A DNA stretch of 64,000 nucleotides from Luteibacter sp. Sphag1AF. Its GTDB lineage: Bacteria; Pseudomonadota; Gammaproteobacteria; Xanthomonadales; Rhodanobacteraceae. A model generated the notes under the pieces. That model was not told where the DNA came from. It was given only the letters and a program-made list of their open reading frames with translations, and made no database searches. Both the position numbers and the translations under genes were made by a program. Position 1 is the first letter of the stretch. Each line of letters begins with the position of its first letter. Location of the stretch: NCBI RefSeq assembly GCF_014192715.1, contig NZ_JACHYH010000001.1:930001-994000 (forward strand). The letters run 5' to 3'. Positions 57,379-64,000 of the stretch are shown here, one piece after another.

Positions 57379-58350
57379 ATGCGCCGCCGACTGCTTTTGC
57401 GTTCCCTGTGGTTCGCGCCGTTGCTCATCATCGCCCTCGTCATTGCCTGCGGCAAAAAAGAAGCCCCCGCTGTCGCCTCCCCCGGCTCGCCCGAGGAAGC
57501 CGTACGCGCCTCTTTGCTGATGCTGCGCGATGGCCAGTTCGACGCGTACTGGCGCCATTCGCTGCCGCCTGCGGACTATCGCAACCTCAAGGCCGACTGG
57601 CCGCATCGCGAGATGGCCACCGATCCGGTCACGACCGAGGAGCGTGAGCGCTTCATTGCCGGCGTGAAGCGGCTGACTGATCCGGACGCCGAAAAGAAGC
57701 TGTTCGCCGATATTCGCCCGAAGCTCGTGTCCTACGACAAGGAATACAAGGATCAGATGATTCTCATCCTTGGCGTGTTCCAGTCTGTGGCGCTCACCGC
57801 CATCGACCAGGCCAAAGACCTCTCGCTCTCCCAGAAACGCCAGCTTCGCGAAGCGATGACGATCATCAATCCGTGGGCGCAGACCGTGCCCTGGGGCGAC
57901 CAGGCGCGTGCCAAAGCGGTCATCGCCATCCTGACCGAAACAGCGCGCAAGCTGGATCTGTCCACTCCCGAAGCGCTGCGCAGCCTGGATTACGACACCA
58001 GCATGGCCCGCTACGCCATCGGCTGGGACGGCATCAAGCGCGCGCTGAACGTGTATGGCCTCTCGCTGGATAAGAGCTTCGACTCCGTGGAAATCGAAAC
58101 GCTGGAGACCAGCGACGGCTCGGCCCATCTGAAAATCCGCTACACGCTGCTGGACAAGCCCATGGAGACCGACGCGACGATGGTGCTTCTGGACGGGCAC
58201 TGGTACGACAGTGATGTACTGCAACGGGTGCGCGACCAGCACGCACGCCTGAATCCGCCCGCTCCTGCCGCGCCGGCCACCGTGCCGGCGCCCGCTGCGA
58301 CGGTGGCCAGCCCGGTCAGCGCACCGGTCGCCGATGCACCTCGCCGCTGA
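57379..58350 (+). CDS. Putative lipoprotein of unknown function
   Basis: A 323-residue exported lipoprotein: a basic N-terminus and hydrophobic stretch lead to lipobox VIAC (Cys24). The body is helical and hydrophilic (SPEEAVRASLLMLRDGQFDAYWRHSLPPADYRNLKADW..., KRLTDPDAEKKLFADIRPKLVSYDKEY, MVLLDGHWYDSDVLQRVRDQH). The Pro/Ala-rich tail (PAPAAPATVPAPAATVASPV) may span the periplasm or be flexible. No domain recognised. It sits 17 bases before plsB, and plsB appears to have its own promoter inside the end of this gene. Confidence 0.8.
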   Translation: MRRRLLLRSLWFAPLLIIALVIACGKKEAPAVASPGSPEEAVRASLLMLRDGQFDAYWRHSLPPADYRNLKADWPHREMATDPVTTEERERFIAGVKRLTDPDAEKKLFADIRPKLVSYDKEYKDQMILILGVFQSVALTAIDQAKDLSLSQKRQLREAMTIINPWAQTVPWGDQARAKAVIAILTETARKLDLSTPEALRSLDYDTSMARYAIGWDGIKRALNVYGLSLDKSFDSVEIETLETSDGSAHLKIRYTLLDKPMETDATMVLLDGHWYDSDVLQRVRDQHARLNPPAPAAPATVPAPAATVASPVSAPVADAPRR

Positions 58351-58355
58351 GGCCT

Positions 58356-58368
58356 TACAATGCGCGAA
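58356..58368 (+). promoter_or_regulatory. -10 element placed for a leaderless plsB mRNA
   Basis: TACAAT (58356-58361) is a near-consensus -10 hexamer located six bases before the plsB ATG (58368), immediately after the upstream stop. The expected transcription start coincides with the start codon, and no ribosome site precedes the ATG. No good -35 was seen. Confidence 0.4.
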
Positions 58369-60977
58369 TGCCTGATATGCCTATGACTCCGGACCAGCGC
58401 GTCCACCGCGCGCGATCCCCCTGGTGGTTCAACCTGCTGGGAAAGCTGCTCGAACCCTGGGTGCGCATCAAGCGCGAACCCGCGGAACCCGCCACCCTGC
58501 TCGCCGGACAGACGGCGGTCTGCTACGCCATCGAGCGAGATGGCGTCTCCGATGCCCTCATTCTTGAGCGGGCCTGCCGCGAGGCTGGCCTGCCCAGCCC
58601 GATGCAGATCCTTAACCTGCCCGGTCGCCGCAGGCGCTCCGTGTTTTCGCTGAGCCGCCGCGATGGCTGGCTGTTCGGTCGCACCGATGCGCGCGGCCCC
58701 AAGGAACCCATCGGCCAGCTCATCCAGGCGCTGGAAGATGCGCCGGAGCGCGATATCCAGGTCGTGCCCGTGTCGATCTACGTGGGTCGCGCACCCAACC
58801 GCGAGAGCGGCTGGTTCAGTGTGCTGTTCGCTGAGAACTGGATCGTGGTCGGCCGCTTCCGCCGGATGATCGCGCTGCTGCTCAACGGCCGCGATACCGT
58901 GGTGCACTTTTCGGCACCAGTGTCGTTGCGCAGTGTGATGACCGAATCCAATGGTCTGACGCCCGAGCGCCTCACCCGCAAGATTGCCCGCGTGCTGCGC
59001 ACACACTTCCGCCGCATTCGCGCGGCCGTGGTCGGGCCGGATCTGTCTCATCGCCGCACCGTGGTCGATGCCGTGCTCAATGCCGAGCCCGTGCGTGCCG
59101 CCATCGCATCCACCGCCACCAAAGAGAACATCCCGCTCGCGAAGGCGCAGCGCCGTGCACGTGACTTCGCGTTGGAAATCGCCGCGGATTACTCGCATCC
59201 GGTGGTTCGTTCGATGTCGTTCCTCCTGTCCAATTTCTGGAACAAGCTGTACGACGGCATCGCGATGCATCATTTCGACAAGGCCCGCGCTGCGGCGCCG
59301 GGACACGAAGTGGTGTACGTGCCGTGCCATCGCAGCCACGCCGACTACCTGCTGCTGTCCTATCAGCTGCATTACTCCGGTGTGGTTTCACCGCACATCG
59401 CGGCGGGCGTGAACCTGAACCTGCCAGGCATCGGCCCCATTCTCCGTCGCGGCGGCGCGTTTTTCCTGCGCCGCAGCTTCAAGGGCAATGCGATGTATTC
59501 GGTGGTGTTCAACGAATACCTGGCTCAGCTCGTGGACCGCGGCGTGCCGCTGGAATACTTCATTGAAGGTGGCCGCTCGCGAACCGGCCGCCTGCTGGCG
59601 CCCCGCGCCGGCATGCTGGTGATGACGGTGCGCGCCTTCCTGCGCGCGCCCCGTCGCCCGGTGCTCTTCCAGCCGGTATACATCGGCTACGAGAAGCTCA
59701 TGGAAGGCAAGTCCTATGCGGGCGAGCTGTCCGGCAAGGCAAAAGAAAAGGAATCTCTGCTCGGCCTGATTCGCGGCCTGAAGGTGCTGCGCCAGCGCTA
59801 CGGCCACGTGACCATCAACTTCGGCGAGCCCATCGCGCTGACCCCGATGCTGGAAGTGGCCTCGCCCGACTGGCGCGATGTCACCGGCGATGCCGATGCG
59901 AAACCGGAGTGGCTCAACCGGGTGGTGGACGATCTGGCTGACCGCATCCAGATCAACATCAACCGCGCCGCCGACGTCAATCCGATCAACCTGCTGGCGC
60001 TGGCGCTCCTGGCCACGCCCAAGCACGCCATGGCCGAAAGCGACCTGCTGGCACAGCTTGAGCTGACCAAGGCGATGCTCATCGAGCTGCCGTATTCCGA
60101 CCGCGTGACTGTCACATCGATGAATCCCGCGGGCATCATCGCTTACGGCGAACAGATGGGCTGGATTCGCCGCGTGCGTCATCCGCTGGGCGATGTTCTC
60201 GTCGCCGAAGGTGAGCAGGCCGTACTGCTGTCGTACTTCCGCAACAACGTGCTGCATCTCAACGCCAGCGCCGCATGGGTTGCCACGTGCTTCCTCAACA
60301 ACCGCCGCATGTCTCGCTCGTCGGTGTTGCGCCTTGGCCGCATCATTTATCCCTTCATCCAGGGCGAACTGTTCCTGCCGTGGGACGGGGAAGGCTTCGC
60401 GCAGCAGGTGCAGGACACCATCGATTTCTTCGTGCGCCGCGGCATCCTCGAATCCACGGGCGACGGTCGCCTGCTGGAGCGCGGCCCTGGACAGGATGAC
60501 GGTGCCTATCAGCTGCGCGTCATCGCACGCAGCATGTTGCAGGCATTCGAGCGCTACTACATCGCCATCGCAGCGCTGGTGAAAAATGGTCCGCACACCA
60601 TGAGTTCGGCGGAGCTTGAAAACGCGTGCACGCTCACGGCCCAGCGTCTGAGCCTGCTCAACGAATTGTCTGCACCGGAGTTCTTCGACAAGGCCCTCTT
60701 CCGCGGCTTCATCCAGAAGCTTCGTGAAGCACGGATCGTGTGGACGGATGAGGAAGGCAAACTCGATTTCGACGCGGTGCTCGAAGACATGGTGCGCGAT
60801 GCCCGCGTCATCCTGGCGCGTGAAGTGCGTCATTCCATCCTGAAGATCACGCCGGGTGACAAGGGCGACCGTGACCTCGACGCGCGCCCTCCGGTCGATC
60901 CTGACGGCTCGTCGGCTGGCGACTCACTGCATGATCGTCACGTCGCCAACGAGCAGACGCGTCACGCAAAGCACTGA
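58368..60977 (+). CDS. plsB: Glycerol-3-phosphate O-acyltransferase
   Basis: An 869-residue membrane-associated acyltransferase making 1-acyl-glycerol-3-phosphate from acyl-ACP/acyl-CoA, the first step of phospholipid synthesis. Block I HRSHADYLLLSYQL gives the catalytic HX4D (His321, Asp326). Block II is PGIGPILRRGGAFFLRRSFKGN, block III is YFIEGGRSRTGRLLAPRAGML and block IV is VYIGYEKLMEGKSYAGEL. N-terminal motif WWFNLLGKLLEPWVRI and length match the large gammaproteobacterial PlsB (about 800-870). It uses the product of GpsA (38.6-39.7 kb). No ribosome site in front of ATG 58368. Confidence 0.96.
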   Translation: MPDMPMTPDQRVHRARSPWWFNLLGKLLEPWVRIKREPAEPATLLAGQTAVCYAIERDGVSDALILERACREAGLPSPMQILNLPGRRRRSVFSLSRRDGWLFGRTDARGPKEPIGQLIQALEDAPERDIQVVPVSIYVGRAPNRESGWFSVLFAENWIVVGRFRRMIALLLNGRDTVVHFSAPVSLRSVMTESNGLTPERLTRKIARVLRTHFRRIRAAVVGPDLSHRRTVVDAVLNAEPVRAAIASTATKENIPLAKAQRRARDFALEIAADYSHPVVRSMSFLLSNFWNKLYDGIAMHHFDKARAAAPGHEVVYVPCHRSHADYLLLSYQLHYSGVVSPHIAAGVNLNLPGIGPILRRGGAFFLRRSFKGNAMYSVVFNEYLAQLVDRGVPLEYFIEGGRSRTGRLLAPRAGMLVMTVRAFLRAPRRPVLFQPVYIGYEKLMEGKSYAGELSGKAKEKESLLGLIRGLKVLRQRYGHVTINFGEPIALTPMLEVASPDWRDVTGDADAKPEWLNRVVDDLADRIQININRAADVNPINLLALALLATPKHAMAESDLLAQLELTKAMLIELPYSDRVTVTSMNPAGIIAYGEQMGWIRRVRHPLGDVLVAEGEQAVLLSYFRNNVLHLNASAAWVATCFLNNRRMSRSSVLRLGRIIYPFIQGELFLPWDGEGFAQQVQDTIDFFVRRGILESTGDGRLLERGPGQDDGAYQLRVIARSMLQAFERYYIAIAALVKNGPHTMSSAELENACTLTAQRLSLLNELSAPEFFDKALFRGFIQKLREARIVWTDEEGKLDFDAVLEDMVRDARVILAREVRHSILKITPGDKGDRDLDARPPVDPDGSSAGDSLHDRHVANEQTRHAKH

Positions 60978-60991
60978 CGAAAGCGATACGA

Positions 60992-61018
60992 GCGGCGGCG
61001 CGCAACCCGCGCCGCCGC
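60992..61018 (+). terminator. GC hairpin after plsB
   Basis: GCGGCGGCGCG / CGCGCCGCCGC with a 5-base loop begins 15 bases after the plsB stop. No T-run, although a T6 stretch occurs about 20 bases further on (CGCCTTTTTTGCC at about 61036). Termination is plausible but not typical. Confidence 0.5.
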
Positions 61019-61216
61019 CACATGTAGGAACCGCGCCTTTTTTGCCGCGCATCAACGCCCCGAAGCACAGGCCGCCGATCCTCACGCGCAGCGACGCGTG
61101 CCATGCGGAATCAGCGCCCTGAACCCTGCGACCCCATCGCAACGTGCAGGAAATCGGCACAGCACCGTGCGGGAAATACCGGCACCGTGACATCAGAGCA
61201 GGCGCCATCCCCTGCC

Positions 61217-61243
61217 TAGAATGCGCTCCTTGTTTCCAAAGGA
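61217..61243 (+). promoter_or_regulatory. Promoter -10 and ribosome site of the toxin-like ORF
   Basis: TAGAAT at 61217-61222 is a good -10; a convincing -35 was not found. AAAGGA at 61238-61243 lies 12 bases before ATG 61256, a rather long spacing. An alternative ATG at 61262 (MAPPQ) is even further away. Confidence 0.35.
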
Positions 61244-61255
61244 CGCTTCCCGCCC

Positions 61256-64000
61256 ATGGATATGGCACCCCCGCAAGCGCCGCCGGCGCTGACCCGCACC
61301 ACGGCGGATGACGCCGCCGCCCTCATCGACCGGTTGGGCGAAAGTCATCAGTGGCTTTCCGATCAACAACAGTATCTCCCCTTGCCACCCACCGATGGCG
61401 ACATGTCGCGGCAGCCCTTGTTCATGGACGAACTGGCGGCGTACTGGCGTGCTCCTGTCTCGTCGGATGGCCCAAACGTCGCCCGTGCTGCGGCGCTGGC
61501 CCTTCGCCTCAGTGCCGTGATGCGCGACAACGCCAGCCTGCTTGCCGCCGACGGCTTCCTGAGTGCACGTGCAAACGATGCAGTGCATGCACTCACCGCC
61601 GCGCACGGCCATATTCTCCCCAGCCATCTCACCGCCCGAGCGCTGCGCGCCGGGTCCGCCACCTACGCTGGCGCGCTGGTACTGGAAGACAGCCAGGCAG
61701 GGGATCTCGCCCTGCTTTTCACACCAGGCCGGGGATGGGAGGAATTCAGCCATCTGGATGCACTTCACGATGAGTTTGAAGAACGCATGCGCGAAGCGCT
61801 TGCAACGACGCAGCAGCTTCCCGGCTTGTCCGATGACGACATGGAAGGACTGGAAGCATCGCTGGAGGTCTCGTCCGATGCGCTGACCGGCAACGTCATG
61901 GATGCGCTGGTACGCCAGATGATTGATGTGCAGCGGCGCAAAGTGAACGACGCATGGGGCGTGCTTGACCGCAGCGAAGGACATGCGTCGCGCAAGGCCG
62001 ATCGCATTCAGGAGGCCATGTCGCCCGATGCCTTGCTGGACGTTCCGTCCATGCTGTTGAGTCGCCAGGCACGGTTGCTGACCACGGCCAGTCAATGGCG
62101 CCTGGAAAAGCTTCCCGTGATGCTGCGCGCCAGCTGGCTCGATGCGCTGACCCACTATGCCCGGGATCGGGAAGACACGCAGACCATCCTGGAAGCCAGC
62201 GGCTTCAATGATGTGGAGTCACTGGATCAGTTCGCCCGCCGCGAGCTGGCCATCCGGCTTCAGTCCCTGGGCGTCATGGAAGACCCCGCGGACATCAACA
62301 TCGAGATCTATGCCACGACGGTCGTGCCGTCCAATGGCTACACGGGTACGGATGTCGAAATCCTGCCAATCATCGAACTGGCACGGCAGAACTTCGGCTT
62401 CATCGACCTTCGCGCCATCCAGGCAAAGACGGTGAACGGTCGATTCCTTCTGCAGCTACGACGGGACGATGTGATCGGCATGATCCGCGACCTCGATCTG
62501 CGCAATCGCTATCAGCGCTATCTTTCCCAACGCATGAAAACCTCGCCGGAAGGCCAGGTCGCACGTTCAGCCATGAGCCGGTTGCTTCAAAGCCGCATGC
62601 GTTTCGAGCTGGAAGATGCGCGCGCTGCCAATTACATCGCGGAAGAAACGCCCGCCTTTCTCGACGATCGCGCGGAGCGCGGCTACCACTGGGTGAAGTC
62701 GGTCACAGACGCGCCGAAGATGTCTGACCGTCCGCGTACGGACGGCCATATCGTGACAGCACGACATATTCTGCTCAACGGCATGCGCATGAAGGACGTG
62801 CTTTCCATCGGAGCGCAGAACGAGGAAAGCGTGCCGCGCATCGTGCTGTATACGCCAGATGCACCGGATCACCGCCACTTTCGCGAATTCGCGGACAGGC
62901 AGACGGCTACACAACAGTTCTTCAACCACCCCGATTTTGCAGATTACCTCCGTGCACGCCTTCCCACGCAGGACGAGGCGATCGACACCACGCAGGCGCG
63001 CTTCGCCGACGAAGTCATCACCAACGACGTCTTTCTTTCGTCCTACGACACGGCACTGGCCCAGCTGGGGCTCGATGCGGAGCGATTGAGCCGTTCGACC
63101 GTTGTTGCCGACCTTGAGAAAGCGCAGTCGTTTGGCGTGCTTGCACTGCGCACCGCCTCAGGTTTTGCCCCGATGCGCGTGAGCCTGGCCGTGGCGGGAG
63201 CTCAGGCCCTGTGGTCGGTGTGGGAAGGCGCGCGCAACGTCGCTCACGGCACGCGGATCGAAGCGGTGGAAGATTTCATCAGCGCGTTCGCCTCAGCCAC
63301 ATCGCTCATGAGCCAGCACTCGTTCAAGCATGCCATCGGCCGTGTGGGGCTGGCCCGGCTTGGGCGTACACGGGCACTGGTGAGTACGCCGTCGCGCCTG
63401 CCCGACACGGAGCGCATCTTCGACGCCCGTTATCTGGCCACGGGCGTGCGCCTGAAAGATGCGCGCGCGGCGGGCCCCGGGATTCTGACGGTGAACGACC
63501 AGTTCTACATCCAGCATGGCGGCGCGCTGTACGGCGCACAGTTTGATCGGGCCAACGGCACCTGGCGATTGCGTAAACCACAGCATGCCGCCAGTGATTA
63601 CGGCGCGCCGGTAATCCGCGATGCCCACGGATACTGGAGCCACAACCGTTCCGTTGGCCTTCTGGGCGGCGGCCGTCGCCCGGACCTCAGCGACAAGGAT
63701 GCCCTGGAGGTCCTTCGGGAATATCGAAGCCTCAGCACCGAGACAGCCGGCCTCTCCGAGGCGTCCATGCAACGGCTGGTACGCAAGCTGAAGAGCGACG
63801 GCCTTCTGGATGCCACCGCCAAGCGGCTGATCTACGACCGCACGCACGACCTGCCCACCAGCGCCACCTTTGCCCGACGCTGGGAGGCTGCCCTGGACGA
63901 GGTGCGCTTCGGCAGCCCCGACCTCACCCCCTCGCCTCCCACTTCACCAGAGAGCAGCAGTTACAAGCTGGTAAAGCTGGAACGCAGTCGCTGGCCTTCC
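61256..64000 (+). CDS. Large toxin-like protein with Pseudomonas 'dermonecrotic toxin' type domain (3' end outside window)
   Basis: The reading frame is open from ATG 61256 to the right edge (915 codons, no stop). No signal peptide. It resembles the N-terminal domain of large Pseudomonas proteins annotated as dermonecrotic toxin domain (DUF6543). Supporting stretches are YQRYLSQRMKTSPEGQVARSAMSRLLQSRMRFELEDARA, ARHILLNGMRMKDVLSIGAQNEESVPRIVLYTPDAPDHRHFREFADRQTATQQFFNHPDFADYLRARL and, later, QFYIQHGGALYGAQFD. A moderately hydrophobic stretch (residues ~630-665, APMRVSLAVAGAQALWSVWEG) may insert in membranes. Such proteins are effector-like but mostly uncharacterised. No toxin active site can be named here; the effector domain probably lies beyond the edge. 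Confidence 0.75.
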   Translation, partial: MDMAPPQAPPALTRTTADDAAALIDRLGESHQWLSDQQQYLPLPPTDGDMSRQPLFMDELAAYWRAPVSSDGPNVARAAALALRLSAVMRDNASLLAADGFLSARANDAVHALTAAHGHILPSHLTARALRAGSATYAGALVLEDSQAGDLALLFTPGRGWEEFSHLDALHDEFEERMREALATTQQLPGLSDDDMEGLEASLEVSSDALTGNVMDALVRQMIDVQRRKVNDAWGVLDRSEGHASRKADRIQEAMSPDALLDVPSMLLSRQARLLTTASQWRLEKLPVMLRASWLDALTHYARDREDTQTILEASGFNDVESLDQFARRELAIRLQSLGVMEDPADINIEIYATTVVPSNGYTGTDVEILPIIELARQNFGFIDLRAIQAKTVNGRFLLQLRRDDVIGMIRDLDLRNRYQRYLSQRMKTSPEGQVARSAMSRLLQSRMRFELEDARAANYIAEETPAFLDDRAERGYHWVKSVTDAPKMSDRPRTDGHIVTARHILLNGMRMKDVLSIGAQNEESVPRIVLYTPDAPDHRHFREFADRQTATQQFFNHPDFADYLRARLPTQDEAIDTTQARFADEVITNDVFLSSYDTALAQLGLDAERLSRSTVVADLEKAQSFGVLALRTASGFAPMRVSLAVAGAQALWSVWEGARNVAHGTRIEAVEDFISAFASATSLMSQHSFKHAIGRVGLARLGRTRALVSTPSRLPDTERIFDARYLATGVRLKDARAAGPGILTVNDQFYIQHGGALYGAQFDRANGTWRLRKPQHAASDYGAPVIRDAHGYWSHNRSVGLLGGGRRPDLSDKDALEVLREYRSLSTETAGLSEASMQRLVRKLKSDGLLDATAKRLIYDRTHDLPTSATFARRWEAALDEVRFGSPDLTPSPPTSPESSSYKLVKLERSRWPS

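Noticed and set aside
59388..60833. 481-codon minus-strand frame inside plsB
   Set aside because: Shadow of plsB, whose four acyltransferase blocks are all on the plus strand.

Overview
The window looks like chromosomal DNA of a high-GC gammaproteobacterium of the Lysobacterales (Xanthomonadales), most likely Rhodanobacteraceae (Luteibacter/Dyella-like). This is inferred from gene content and order: rhlB-trxA-rho, a class II ('plant-type') glutamate-cysteine ligase, ftsEX linked to rpoH, rpmB-rpmG, and a complete hmu haem-uptake operon next to hemB. I see no rRNA, tRNA, insertion sequence, prophage or CRISPR. Most genes are core housekeeping genes. The accessory content lies in the PLC-like cluster (46.8-50.4 kb), the ankyrin membrane protein (20.3-23.8 kb) and a toxin-like ORF that runs off the right edge.

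Layout. 0-6.8 kb (minus): a two-component system followed by a tripartite RND efflux pump in the order RND, membrane fusion protein, outer-membrane lipoprotein (the last cut by the left edge). 6.8-11.2 kb (minus): ftsE-ftsX-double-receiver protein-ung, then rpoH with a CIRCE-like operator in front of it. 11.3-15.9 kb: rhlB (minus) divergent from trxA and rho; Rho carries a disordered N-terminal extension of about 197 residues. 16-18.2 kb: gshA and a YecA/UPF0149 SEC-C protein. 18.2-20.2 kb: a FadL porin divergent from a YcgL protein. 20.3-23.8 kb: a 1150-residue membrane-anchored ankyrin protein. 23.8-33 kb (minus): Kef-type antiporter, hemB, and hmuV-hmuU-hmuT-hmuS-TonB receptor behind a promoter containing a Fur-like box. 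33-35.4 kb: an orphan UgpC/MsmK-type sugar ATPase divergent from glucokinase, with a LacI-type operator candidate between them. 35.5-42.3 kb: SNF2 helicase, secB-gpsA, rpmB-rpmG and a fatty acid desaturase. 42.5-46.7 kb: a four-gene Gld-like ABC system and mutM.

46.8-50.4 kb: three consecutive secreted PLC-like phosphodiesterase paralogues. 50.4-54 kb: an unrecognised protein and tdk (minus), and rep (plus). 54-56 kb: two tandem AI-2E family permeases. 56.2-61 kb: class C acid phosphatase lipoprotein, a structured RNA candidate, a lipoprotein and plsB. 61.3-64 kb: the open 5' end of a large protein resembling Pseudomonas 'dermonecrotic toxin domain' proteins.

The strongest second-look items are the PLC-like gene triplet with a Shine-Dalgarno-masking hairpin, the CIRCE-like element and sigma-E-like promoter in front of rpoH, the roughly 100-nt structured RNA candidate at 57.2 kb, the pseudo-receiver protein in the ftsEX operon, and the toxin-like ORF at the right edge. 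All functional calls rest on motif recognition by eye; no database search or alignment was run.
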